Of a DNA stretch of 64,000 bases, positions 1 through 13,168 are shown piece by piece. Position numbers and translations under genes: made by a program. The notes beneath the pieces were generated by a model that was given only the letters and a program-made list of their open reading frames with translations, was not told the origin of the DNA and ran no database searches. How positions within the stretch are numbered: the first letter of the stretch is position 1; each line of letters opens with the position of its first letter. The DNA comes from Styela clava. Lineage: Eukaryota > Chordata > Ascidiacea > Stolidobranchia > Styelidae. The stretch lies in the NCBI RefSeq assembly GCF_964204865.1, contig NC_135251.1:14260001-14324000 (forward strand), given 5' to 3'.

Positions 1-119
1 TTGAAAGTTATATCTAATGGAGTAAAAGTATCTATCTACCTGGTATTGAACATTCATACTTTCATAATGATTATATTCAATATTAGTTATCAACAATAAC
101 ATATCTTTTTTACTTATAG

Positions 120-3100
120 GGTCAAGCAAATTTTTCAAAGGCTATTACAGTTGCGAAACAAGTTTTCAACTCACTGACTGAATATATTCAAGGACCTTGT
201 CAAGGAAATCAGCAAGCCCTTGCTCACAGTAGATTGTGGGATGCTATTGTTGGCTTCTTGCATGTGTTTGCTAACATGCAAATGAAATTGTCACAAGATG
301 CAGCAAATCAATTGGAATTGCTGAAACAACTTCTCGATCTACAGCAAGATATGATTGTTATGCTGCTGTCTATGCTTGAAGGTATTTCAACCATTAATCA
401 TTTTTTTCAATCTACCGTAATGTAAATTAATCTACGCTGAGCTACAATTACCTGAATATATGAAAAAGTTATTAATAACTGATGTAAATTGTGGCAAATA
501 AGAGTTGAACAAAAAACAAAAGATTAAAGACTTCCGAATTTTAGTTAGATTCAATGGTGGGATTCAGGGGGTTCGTACAAGATCGTTCTTGAAAAGTCAT
601 GACACTTAGCAAACCTAATATTTTTTTAGAGCTTTTAGATCTGTAGAAAATGAGGGAACCTATTGTTAGTAAGTTCGATGCAAAAGAGAACATATTCTTA
701 AAATTTTGATTCTCATTAGGCTTAGACCAGGGGTGGGCGAGAATTCTGGACCAGGGGCCAAAAATTTTGCCCACCTAGACTGGCGGGCCATTTAAGTATG
801 ACGGAAAAGGTTACATTTTATAAACAATATTTACAGTGGAACAAATTCTAATGTGGGTAACGAAAAGCCTCGAGCCAAAACTAAATTTGATCACAATCTC
901 AACAAAATCCTTGAGCTATTTTTCAGCTAAATCACTTATATTTAGTTTTAGTTTGGTTGTGGCAGCATCAGGCGGGCCAGATTGAATTACCCAATGGGGT
1001 TAGACTGTATGACTAATTTGTTTCACCACATGAATTTTGTATTTATTTTCAAGATAATCTTAATTCAATCTAACAAAAAAGGGAAATTTCATTACAAAGA
1101 AATTGTATGACACTGCGTTAAATAATGAATTAGCGGAGATAAATTCATCATCTTATCTTCCTTAACAGATATTGTAATATTTATTCAATTTACAGGAAAT
1201 GTCGTCAACGGTACCATTGGAAAGCAGTTGGTTGATACACTCATCGAATCATCACAAGAAGTTGAATTAATTCTGAGTTTTTTCAACATGTTTTTGCGTC
1301 TGAAAGATCTTACTTCATCAGAATCTTTCCATGAATTTGATCCTAACAAGAAAGGAAAAATAACTAGAAGGGATTTTCAAAAAGCAATGGAAGCATCGAA
1401 ATTATACAATAGGTGATTTTTATCCTACAACTCAATATTCAATTTTTTTATTCTAATATTTAATATTTATATTGCCGGACTGTGTTGGACTATCTATTAT
1501 TGTGCCTATAGATCTATATGTGACTTGAGTCACAAATATTCTTTAATAGGATAACTTTAAAAAGGTTTATACCAACAAAAGTGCAAAATCTTGCACATAT
1601 TATAGTTCACTAGAATGCTAGTAGAATGTAATTAAATATGCTTTTTTGTTGATATCAATAGCATTTGCACAAGTAAATGAATATGTTTCATGGGTTATTT
1701 GGTGTAAGTTTCAAGTGTAATTTCAACAAATACATTCATATTTCTTTTGTTATTTTGTATGTATCAATTTTGTATCTAATTTGTTGGTTTTTGGCCCACG
1801 TCATCAATAAAGTTCAAAAACTGGCGCATAACATATTTTGAGATCCCTGTTCTAACGGCATATAAAATACAAGTTGAATTTTCTTACATTTTCTAACCTT
1901 TAATTCAGATATAAATACTCTTAAATAACTCTATAATAATTTACCATACTGATGTAATTTTATATTTTAATTCCAGTGAAGAGATTGAATTTATGTTGAA
2001 ATGTGCTGAATCTTCGGAAAGTGAATTACTCGATTATGTTGAGTTCACCGATCGGTTTCATGAACCTGCTGCTGATATTGGTTTCAATGTTGCTGTTCTA
2101 CTCACCAACTTGTCCGAGCATATGCCCAATGACAACAGGTATTATTTGGTAGATTGCAATCACACAACTTGCTTGTGTTTTCAACCACAAGGGAATTTGT
2201 CATTTTTTACTTCATATCTACATGCTTTTCACCCTTAACATGGCTCTACACAAGCAGTCATTGATATATATATAACGACTAGTTTATTTTCGAAGTACGG
2301 GAATCCTTCCAGTTTGGCATTGCCTACCTAATTTATTACACCCAGGTTGAGATGGAGGGCATAGAATTTCAACCCAAAATTTTAGTTTGTAATGCCATCA
2401 TGACTAAGTCTAATTTTTTCAACCATCAGACAACTGCGCCTATGAATGCCTATGAATAAAACCATTTCCAGGCCGGCTTTATGAAATATATATATATATC
2501 ATAGTTTTGTTCCAGTACTAATACAATCTTATTTTAATTTTTCTGTCACTGAAAGATTATATATGAATTGCAAATTGTTTTCTGAACATTATATATCTCA
2601 GAAATACAACATTTTATATGTGATCATAATGTATTATAAACTTTACTTTTACAAAGATTGGCAAAATTCATGGAAATGGCCGAAGCAATGTTGGAGTATT
2701 TTAAACCAAATCTTGGTAGGATTGAAATCATTGGTGGAGCAAAAAGAATTGAACGAGTATATTTCTATATCAAAGAATCAAGTTTGGATCAATGGCAGAA
2801 ACCCCAGGTATTCAACATTAAAAACCATTTCCACTATTTAACGGTTGGTGCATCGTTCTCAGAATTAGCAATGCACTTGTCATCGCATCTCTGATTACGC
2901 TGTATGAATTTGCAGGTATGAATTCTATATGACAGGATTGCTAGACTCCTAGCTGATGTAGGGGGGGGGGGGGGGGGGGGGTTCACAGAATCTCTAGTCG
3001 TTACTTCTTTCTATACCATTCAAATACATCCATTTGAAACAAATAAATGTATAACTATTTCCACACCCCTCAAGAACTTCTAACTGGGTGAGAGGTGGTG

Positions 3101-6100
3101 GTTTGCCATACAATTAAATTGTCTAATCGGTTTTTCTCTCCTGTGGGATATATATGAAAATCCTAGGGGCTTCCGAAGTATGCGAACCAAGATGGCGGAC
3201 ATCGGAATGTGATATGTGTACTAGGTTAGGGTTAGGCCATAATTTTAGGTATAAATACTACGGGAGGCTCTTGGCTAGTCTTCGAACTGATAATAGGACT
3301 AAAATAAGAAAAATTGGAAAAAAATTATCGCCTAACCCTAACCTGTTACCCATGTTACGTTCCGATGTCCGCCATCTTGGTTCACATACTTCGGGAGCAC
3401 CAAATCCTATCCTATGTATATATGCTAACAAACAAAATTCATTGAGACAGTTTTTTAATGAGTGAATAATATTAAAATTTATCTTCAAATTAATTCCATG
3501 CCAGGTTCAAGAATCGAAGCGTCAGTTTTTCTTTGATGTCATCAATGAAGAAGGTGACAAAGGAAAGATGGAAGAATATGTCAATTTCTGTGAAGATACA
3601 ATTTTTGAGGTATGTTATTTATTATTCTTTTATCGACTGGTTCAAAGGTCACACTTTCTAACATTTTATTTTGTAATGTTCTTCGGACCAAAGTCAGACT
3701 TTCTCAAACTTGCCGTTTACAGCAATGATAAAAAATATCCATGAGGAATTGCAATACAAGACTTTTAATTCTCTTATTATGATCGCTCTTTACTGTGGTA
3801 GCCGCTAGTTGGTTACGGCTTCCTCCACCATCAATGTCTATGCATTTTAACTATTTCTATACCCGGCATGGACTGGTAACCAGACGAGAGGATGTAGTTC
3901 GGCATATGACTAAGCCTTGTTAGTGTCTTTACTCTCCTCTGTGATAAACTTGAATTTCCAATCTTATGTTCAGATGCAACTTGCTGCTGATATTAGTGAA
4001 GCAACATTTGAAAATTCAGAAGGTGGAAATGAAGAAACAGAAGAAGAAGAAGATGAAGAAAATGCTGATGAGTGAGTGAAATTAGGTCTTCTATGTTGGC
4101 AATGTGGGTTAAAGATCGCTTACCGGTACCTAAAAAATTAATTGTATTTGGATCAATCTCTGTAATATCGGTATGTTCATGTCTTGATCTAATTGATAAT
4201 TGGACATTTTGTGGATATATGAATTGTTGTGCTAAACCCTATGTATTCCTATTTGCATATAAAATTCAAACAAACTCTACATTTATTTATCTTGAATTTT
4301 TTATAGACCCCATCAATGGAATCATGAATATACATCTCATTAACTTTCATTATTTTTTTAGATCTTCACCAACTTTGACCAGTTACATATCAACATTTAC
4401 ACCTAATAATATGAAAAAGAGTGTGAGTAATAAAAACACCACCAACTGCTCTACTAATGTATTTTATAGTTTTATGTCATCCATGACTTGAACCCATATT
4501 TCGCTATTCAATTCAATACCTTATATCATGTAAATTTATTAAAATTTCTGCACCCTATTTTATATTGATATTTTCATTTCATCGCCAGTCAATAAACTGG
4601 TCATGTTTGAATTAACTGTCCAAAAGGTATTATTTATCAAAATTAATAACATTTTATCCAAATACTGATAGATTAATTCGCCCTTGTTCTTAATGTTCAT
4701 TTGTTCCTTATATAAAATGTTGGCTATTATTCTCAAACTCTGGTTTAAGAAATTTCTTATATTGTAAATATCTTTTATTTCTTAATTTATTTCAGTACAA
4801 GAAATATCGAGCAATGTCTTGGATTGAAGTGTTCATTGCTTTATTCTGGTTCGTTCTTGGAATCAACTGGACTGCTATGAAATCATCCATATTCATGCTG
4901 GGGTAAGTTGTTCATGAATAAATAAAAGAATAAACAAGTTTTTTTTTTAACGGTACTGAAATTTTTAAGATATTTAGATCAGATGACGGCTTTTGCTTTG
5001 TCAGTACCTGATAGTAATTATCTTATTTCTTCCTAGCTATCATAATCTTGATAGCTTTGATAATTTTGTAATTAAAGAAAATCATTATCAATATTTTAAA
5101 TATAAATTAAGAAATACATAAATATTATAACGATCAAATGTACCAGAGTACCAGAAAATTGTCTCCGTCATAATATAAGTGTGACTCGTGTAAAACTAAA
5201 AACTGCATAATACCAACCAAAGATTATAGGACTCGTTGAAAACTTGCAGCTGCAATTTTGATTCAACATCTTTGACCCACAGTCTTCTTTTTCACAACGA
5301 AAATATAATTTTTGACTCATTCATTAAAAAAGGTTCGTCATCCTTATAATTCCTTATAGTCTTATCAGTTCTTGGATCTTCAGTGGCCCATAATTTCGCT
5401 CAGAGATCAATCTCCCTTTTTCTGAGTGAATGCACGTAACCTTGCTTTGGGTAAATTTCTATGTACAGCAGTTAAGTAACACTTACCTATTTGCCAAATT
5501 CAATTTTTCTCTTATTTTTTTTCAGAGCTATCATCAAGTTCATATTCTACGCAATGTTTTCTGGTAAGCTGATTGAAACTCTGAAAAATACTACATTCTC
5601 AGATATTATGAATGGAATGCCTCATCCAACTCATGAAGGAATTGAGAAGAAGGATGCACTCACGCAGGTAAAGTATATTTTAATTACTGATATCAAAACT
5701 AATTAGCACTGCTTCATGATTTCATGTCTGTTGATCCACAAGCAAGCATAGACATAACTTTGTTGAGTCGTTTAGCATTTTTGCTAGTTGCACCATTTTT
5801 TGCTATCAATTCTGATGTTATTTGATTGATGTATATATATATATATATAGAGGCTATTATAATAATTAAATCAGGCTTGTTCTCATATAGTGATGTAATT
5901 GGAATTTTCACTTCACTTATTCCGACCACGCATATGAATCCGCAACAACAAAGGCAGAGTAAAAAAATTAATTAGTCATGGGATACATATTTTTATTGTA
6001 TATTTCTAAATTTTTAACATCAAAATCTCTATTTTTATATTTTAGTCTGGATTTTCAGTGAATGGATCGACAATGACAGAAGCAGATGATAAAGAAGATG

Positions 6101-9100
6101 ACACTGAGATTATTTCCAATGTATTTGGACTTGATATCAGGTATAGTCACAGATTGTTCTAACTGCATTTCTATTATGGCTTGCATTCCTCAAACTGGGA
6201 TTCCGATACCCTCAGCAAGTCAGGGGGCATGAGCAAAGGCCTTCACAACGTGTCGCTTGCTTTTTATTATCAAATGTGGCAAATAAAATAACTGATGAAA
6301 ATCTGTTAAAAACTAAACTAATTTTTTTCATTGGAGTCTCTGGAAGGAAGCCATGGATCATAAATGTTTAAAGGCAGTATCCGATCATAAATGTCGCTTC
6401 TATGTCGTCAGCAGGATTTTTTTGGGGCCCATTTAGGAAATAAAAATTATATGACTTAATATGTGACGTCATAATATATATATTTAACGAACTGTTGTGA
6501 GATTCATGTCGGGTTCTAGATGGATTTATGAAAATTTTTAAAAACTGAGCAAATAAAAAAATTGTGGCTCAAAGCTGTAGTGAAACATCATAGTTCCAGA
6601 AAAACTGATGTCATAATAACTGTTCACAAGAAGGGAGGCACAATGAGACCCTTCGCTCATACGCCAGTATACTCTAACTACAATATCTTTCTTACTGCTG
6701 TCTGTATTATATATCAATCTTCCATTGCAGCAAAGAGGAAGAGTTGATCAGACTCGTTGCTCCTCATAAACCTGATGCTGGATTTGGTGACTTCACTGTT
6801 GACGAAGCTGCAGATACAATCAGTTTGAATCAGTCAGAAGATGGAGATCATAGTCCTAATACAACACCCGCTGCTGTTAAACGTCGAAGACATGCTTTGA
6901 TCAGAAGCAGAATAAAGCATGGTGTTGAGGTTTGATATAAAAAATTATGTGTTAGAATTGACATATAACCCTAACCCTCACTATTGCAGTATGGTTCATT
7001 TAACCATTGTTCGACTGCAGCTTACTCCACTGTCTGTGCAGCAGAAACATATACATGAGTTTATAAATACAAATAACATATACTTTTCATAGCACCCCAT
7101 GTTCTTTTAAACTCCTTGAAAGTAACGAAAATCAAATTTTGTTAGCAAGTACTTGATTTCATTACAGGACAAAGATCATTTAGCAGCAGGAAATCAATCA
7201 GCAACAAACAGTGAACCAGAACATGAACCTCAATCACAATGGACTTATTGCATGAAAATGTGTGAAAGACCTGCAAGGTATCAACGACTTGCATACCCAT
7301 TAATAATACCAAACTAGTTTTCACAGCACAATTAATAGGAAGTTAGGAATACATGTGCAATTATGTGCAAGAGGATTTCTGAACTTCTCACTGCCCGTAG
7401 GGTGGTTCATGTAACTAGCCACTGGTCGGCCAAGTCCATGCATTTGAAACAAATAACTGGTTATCTATTTCCATACCCGGCATGCACTGGTAACTGTACA
7501 ATAGACTGTGTTTGGGCATATATTTAAGCTGTCTTATCATCTTTTTTCTCTCTTGTGATGATATGAAAATTCTATCATACCCTGGTAGTTGTTCTAGAAT
7601 TATAAATGCTGTTTGTTTATTCATAAAATAATATTGCATTCTGTTACTATATCATATACTTTCAGATACAAAAAAGAAGAAAAAGTCGATGAAGGATCTC
7701 CCTTCAAAGAAAAATTTTCAAAATTTATGCGTGGTGTTTTGGTAAGTATTGACTCTAAAATTTTTTTAAAAAATCTTCAAAAATAATCATAATCTGTGAT
7801 TTAAATTTTAAATTTCTTTTTTCAGGGAATTTTTGCCAGAAATTTTTACAACTTCAAGATTCTTGCTCTTGCTGTCACTTTCGGAATCAACTTTATGTTG
7901 CTGTTTTTCAAGGTATAAAAAATATTTGTTTCGTGAAATAAAAATTTTAAATGTTCAAAATGTTTCCTCTCATACATTTGAATATGTTTTCCTTACTTCA
8001 AAAAGCAGTTGTAATTATAAAATCCACATGCAATTTTTTAAAAAAAAATTCCACAAATATAATCTATCTGGAGTGTAGTAGTCTTATTGATTTGAACAAG
8101 TCTCTACACAAGCAGTGACTAAAAGTCCAAACCCCAGGCCCCAAACCTGCAATGCCAGTAGAGTAATAGCAGCACACTAACCGAAATCGATATTCAATTC
8201 TTATTGTTGTAACCTGTTATGATACTAAAAATTTGTGCAGTGGCAAGATTTTGAAGAAGATCAAGATGAAGGAGGAGATTCAGGGGAAAATATTCCTCCA
8301 CCAGTAGACGATTCACAAAATGAAGATGGAAGGCCTGATATTTTGATTTTGGAAGAGAAATCTGGATATATGGAATCTGCATTGTTTATATTTGCTGTCA
8401 TTCATTCATTTCTCAGTTTCTCAATGCTGGTATCATACTACATGCTCAAGGTAATGTACATTGAATTTGACTAAAATAGATTGAAAATAACATTTCCTTA
8501 CTAACAATGTCTCAGTAAAGCTTGAGCTAAAACCGATTGTTTAAGTTGAAAATTTGGAAGCTGTGACAACTCCAGTCAAAGTAGAATTTTACACTTGAAC
8601 TTACCGTACGTAACGAAAAAAACTCAAATTATTTTATAACTTTAAAGGTTCCACTTGTCATATTTAAACGAGAAAAGGAAGTTGCCAGAAAGCTTGAGTT
8701 CGCTGGATTGTATGTGACAGAAGAACCAAGTGACGATGATTTGACTGGACAATGGGACAGACTTGTTATATCATGTCCATCATTTCCATCAAATTACTGG
8801 GATAAATTTGTTAAAAAGAAGGTTAGTCTTTTTGAAAACAAAAAATCACATCGTAAAGGTTTAAATACCAGTGACCAATTTAGAAAATAAAATTTATAAA
8901 TATTTGATTTAAAACTTACTGTCTTAGGCCCAGTATGATTCAATTTGCAATATTTAAGTTTTGTGGATCGAAGGGTTTAAATTTTGTACTAAACTCCTTG
9001 TGGTTGCAGGGAGTTTACTTAAAATAATAATAAAATCAACTAAAAATTCCAGATATTTACAGTATGAAATTTAAAAAATATTATATTTCAGCAAATGTAT

Positions 9101-12100
9101 TATTATAATTGTTCTACTAATATTTACTAAGGTCGTGGATAAATATGGTGGACAATGCGGACCAGACAAAGTCAGAGATCTTTTAGGTATGGATAAATCA
9201 GCAACAAGTTTCCAAGATTTTGAAGAAGAAAAACCAAAGGAAAATTTCTTTGTACATGCGTAAGTTCTTCAGAATTTTCCAAACCCAAAAATATAGAATA
9301 TTCTTTTATTTGACAAAAACAACCTTTATTCATGGAGCAATTAATTGCAATTAATTTGCATGATAACTTAATTGGTAATGCTGAATAAACATCAGTATAT
9401 TAAAGTATATAGGACTATAAATATTATTGCCCATCCTTTTATACAATTGCCTAGCAGTTTAAGTGTTAGACTTAACTGCGATGGCATCACTGATTACACA
9501 TCTCGAATTTTAATTTAATGACCTTCCTCGACCAAGGTATAATAAATTTCAGGTTAGGAACCAAAAAGATTTCGTTCTTTCCAAAACAAAAACTAACTCT
9601 ATACTTCCCTCTCTGATAAACTTTGTATGTTTATTATTTCAAATCTATTTATTAAAATCTGTATTAACGATGTGTATTAAGTCAATTTACCATCAAATTT
9701 ACTTATTAAAATCTGTATTAACGATGTGTATTAAGTCAATTTACCATCAAATTTACTTGTTTGCGCAAGTTAATATTGTTAAATCAAATTTCAAAGTCGC
9801 ATCTCAAATGTTGCATTTCAATTGTTTGTGTCACAAAGCACTGGTAACTAACTTATATATTACTATATTTTTTAATTATCATTTCTGTTACTGATTTTAG
9901 GATGAAAAATCTTGACATCAAATACAAAATTTGGAAGTTGGGAGTTATGTTTATGGATAATTCATTTCTTTACATCTTGTGGTATTTCGTGATGTCATTA
10001 CTTGGACATTACAATACCTTCTTCTTTGCTTCTCATCTCCTTGATATTGCTATGGGCTTCAAGACATTGAGAACAATTTTATCTTCTGTTACACATAATG
10101 GAAAACAGGTAAATTCTGCTGATTATTTTTTTCGTTTGATTAGCTCAAATAAGAATAGTTCGTGAAGTATTATAGGCAGTTGATGTAATACCTGATATTG
10201 CTGTTCAATCAATAAGCGTGCCATAAAAAACCTGTTGTCGTACTTCTGTCTCAATATTAATTCTGAATGATTTGGTCATTTTATATACATAGGAAAATAA
10301 CAAGTATCTTTTTTGGAAATTGTTTGATATTTCGTAATCCACTAGACTTCACAATTTAGGAATCAACTAGTTGAATGTTAGTTAGCTCAACACCTCACCT
10401 AGGGTGCCATGAATTGGGTAGGCAATACAGAACTGGGAAGATTTTGATCCTTCCAAAAATACCAGCTTTTTACAGCTCAGTCTTTATATTCCATGTACAG
10501 TCTTGTTTGGAGTGAAATACATGGGAAACGTTTAAAAAAAAGTGGCATATATGAATTAAATGCAGCAGCAAAGATGTTGATGACATGACATCATGAGTTT
10601 TAGAGATATTCAGATAATAAATTTGCTTTCTGCTATTGCTATCAAATAATCAATGAAATTGTTATCTGGTTTAGCTGGTGTTGACTACAGGATTCCTGAC
10701 AGTAGTGGTGTATCTGTACACTGTAGTTGCGTTCAATTTCTTCAGAAGATTTTACAACAAGAGTGAAGGAGAAGAACCTGACTGGAAGTGTCACGACATG
10801 TTCTCGGTAAGATATTAACTTGGGCTCGAAATTTGACAAACATATCTTTTAAGTCAAGTCGAGCCACTTTCCATCAGAATCTCAAGCCTAATCTCGAATT
10901 GAGTCAATCACTGAGAAGCAATTTAATGACGAAACCGAATAATTTCATTTAGATAACTCAAGTCACTTTGAGTCTTAATAAATGATGATTCGAGTCAACT
11001 TGAATCGCCACAACACTGAGTATGAAATAGAAACGCACAAAAAAATTTATGGAATGCTCGACATATTAAGAAATCACTGTTAAAATTACATTGTCCCTAA
11101 TATCCGTACAAATATTTTCATGATTTTGGTACAAATACTCTTTGTTTGAAGCTCATCGTAGGGACCATGAAAGCTTTTAGTAAATATTCGGAGAAAAATA
11201 GCCAAGCGATCAGGAATCTTGGTTTTTCTATAAAACAAAACTTTTTTTCAGTGCTTCCAATTTCACTTGTATGCTGGCGTGAGAGCAGGAGGAGGAATCG
11301 GAGATGAATTAGAAGATCCATCTGGAGATGAATATGAGTTGTGGAGAATCTTGTTTGACATCTCTTTCTTCTTCTTCGTTATTGTCATTTTGCTAGCCAT
11401 CATTCAGGGTGGGTATTATCTATCAGTAAGAACAGGATGGACTATAATGTTTTTCATGCAACATTATTGAGTTGAAAGCAATTCAAACTAGTGATAAATT
11501 ACTGATTCTTTTTTACCTGCTCAGGGCAGGTACAATTTTTAATTTACCGAAAGCATATGCATAATAATACTTTAATGAAAGAATTTGCTTTTTCATTGAA
11601 CCACCAACAACAATGCATTCATTGAGGAATGAATTTTCTGATTTAAATGAGGCAAAATGTGTCTACTCTGTCTCACAGCAGCAACATTCTAAAAATTTAA
11701 CTTTTGCTGCTAATTGCGTTTCTCCATCTTGCATATAATGATTCAAGAGTCTTGCTTCTTCGCCTGACCAATGTCAAATTCACTCCGGTTTACATAATTA
11801 CACTACCGATACAGAAATATATTTGTATTAATGTGCAGCAATGAATAATTCAAACCAATAATTTTAATCAATTTACAATTCTCTTCCCTAACTTTTACAT
11901 TGTGTTTGTTTATCTTTGAATATCAAAAAACAGTTGAAATGTCTTTGCAAACAACTTCTATTATGTCATATTTCAGGTTTGATCATTGATGCCTTTGGAG
12001 AACTTCGTGATCAACAGGAGCAAGTGAAAGAAGATATGGATACGAAATGTTTCATTTGTACAATTGGAAATGATTATTTTGATCAAGTACCGCATGGGTT

Positions 12101-13168
12101 CGAAACCCATACAATGCAAGAACATAATCTTGCAAATTACATGTAAGTTTACCTAACATGATATATTTCATGGTAAAAGCACAAAGCTACCTAATTAATA
12201 GGAGTTGAAGGTAGATGTGGGAGCATTGACCTAGTGGCTCAAGCGTTAACACGCCATTCAACCATGACGTAACAATTGCAATTTATGCAGCCGCTCAGAC
12301 ACTCATTTCGCTGGGATAGATTTCCAGGCATGGTTATGAACCACATATTGCCACGTTTTTGTGATTTCGCATGTTATTTGTCAGTTTTCATATGTGCTTA
12401 CAAACAATATTTGTAAATCAAATAACTTGGTTGTCATTATGTCTTCTCAGGACCTTTATTTCAGTTGCAATAATCAAAAATTGATCTCACAAACTATGCG
12501 ATAGACTAGCCTAAGTTTGACTATTACTATCTGTAAGCCACACTTGGATTAATGTTTCTAATAAAAATATTAGTTTTGAACAAAACACTTTTAAAATAAA
12601 CAGCAAAAATTTTGCATTGATGAAGTATGGGGAGAATTTTTTTAAGGGTCAAGGGTCAGGAAAAATTTCCATGGCATAACAGGTCAAAATTTCTGGTTGT
12701 AATCCCATGCCCATCATATCATTGATGGTGTAATAAATTAGGTAGGCAAAGCCAAAGCTACAAACTCCTGGTTTTTCCAAACTTTCCAAACAAGTTGCTT
12801 ACCCACGTCGTAAATAAAGAGATGTCAAGAATACTTTTTTCAACAAACTACTAGTATATATTCAAAGCACTAGCAGTAATTATGCTACACCCAAGAAGAA
12901 GAGGAAGAGAGGATTTAGTCAAACAAACTAACCTTTCCAGTCTACATATGGTTCTCATATTTGTAAAAAATAAAATATTTTTAGAGAATAATTTATTAAT
13001 TGCCTTTTTCTACTTAGGTTTTTCCTCATGCATCTTATTAACAAGGATGAAACAGAGTATACCGGGCAAGAAACTTATGTTTGGCAACAATATCAAGAAA
13101 GATGTTGGGAATTCTTTCCCATTGGTGACTGCTTTAGAAAGCAGTATGAGAATGAGCTATCAGGATGA
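120..13168 (+). CDS. RYR: Ryanodine receptor, C-terminal part (5' end outside window)
   Basis: Tetrameric calcium-release channel of the endoplasmic/sarcoplasmic reticulum. Twenty-two exons join in frame to 1065 codons plus TGA: 120-381, 1196-1412, 1977-2138, 2657-2807, 3505-3609, 3974-4071, 4362-4422, 4796-4902, 5526-5667, 6046-6140, 6731-6929, 7168-7277, 7666-7741, 7826-7912, 8241-8450, 8648-8821, 9132-9259, 9901-10108, 10675-10806, 11252-11408, 11977-12142, 13018-13168. The first exons give the conserved central block. An EF-hand follows (loop [12 protein letters not shown], exon 2), then [20 protein letters not shown] in exon 3. An acidic, divergent linker (exons 6-12) precedes the transmembrane region. 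Membrane segments lie in exons 8-9, 14, 15, 18, 19 and 20. The selectivity filter GGGIGD is at 11288-11305 within [10 protein letters not shown], and the zinc-binding CFIC...HNLANYM segment is in exon 21. The last exon ends KQYENELSG, one residue past the usual RyR terminus. Family assignment is secure; which vertebrate paralogue it matches cannot be said. Introns carry repeats described separately. Confidence 0.97.
725..1004. mobile_element. Probable degenerate hAT-like element
   Basis: Left end caggggtgggcgagaattct follows gcttagac. The right side ends near gaattacccaatgg before gttagac, so the flanks agree in part. An internal ggcgggcca motif appears near both ends. It is in the first RyR intron. 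Boundaries are approximate. Confidence 0.4.
2961..2981 (+). repeat. Homopolymer of 21 G
   Basis: Twenty-one consecutive G residues in an otherwise AT-rich RyR intron. It can form G-quadruplexes; the exact length is prone to sequencing error. Confidence 0.98.
2990..3160 (+). repeat. Dispersed repeat R1, degenerate copy
   Basis: This contains the family pattern catttgaaacaaata, ctatttccacaccc and ttctctcctgtgggatatatatgaaaatc. Better copies lie at about 3790-3960, 7380-7580, 22600-22800 (all +) and 23200-23345 (reverse). The core is ggttggttacggcttcctcc followed by a tatttccataccc and an ggcatggactggtaacc block. Several copies retain a tRNA-like head on one side, so it may be a SINE. Confidence 0.65.
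3166..3401. mobile_element. 236-bp palindromic MITE, copy 1, perfect 8-bp TSD
   Basis: Long inverted arms of about 80 bp begin GGGGCTTCCGAAGTATGCG and end CATACTTCGGGAGCACC. Each arm carries AAGATGGCGGACATCGGAA and the telomere-like tract AGGTTAGGGTTAGG. Flanks are aaatccta on both sides (3158-3165 and 3402-3409). It lies in an RyR intron, inside the tail of another repeat. Confidence 0.95.
3790..3960 (+). repeat. Dispersed repeat R1
   Basis: A good copy: tagttggttacggcttcctc, catcaatgtctatgcatttt, acccggcatggactggtaac and the tail ctctcctctgtgataaactt. It sits in the RyR intron directly before the exon at 3974. Confidence 0.7.
7380..7580 (+). repeat. Dispersed repeat R1
   Basis: Shares ggtggttcatgtaactagcc, catttgaaacaaataactgg, acccggcatgcactggtaac and tctctcttgtgatgatatga with the other copies. 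Located in the RyR intron before the exon at 7666. Confidence 0.7.
9650..9757. repeat. Direct tandem duplication, 2 x 54 bp
   Basis: The 54-base unit starting tattaaaatctgtattaacg occurs twice back to back (9650-9703 and 9704-9757) with no mismatch that I can see. It is in the RyR intron before the exon at 9901. Identity implies a recent duplication or an assembly duplicate. Confidence 0.95.

Noticed and set aside
3154..3488. Overlapping plus and minus frames of 103 and 76 codons
   Set aside because: Both arise from the arms of the palindromic MITE; the same peptide appears from the copy at 48592-48816.
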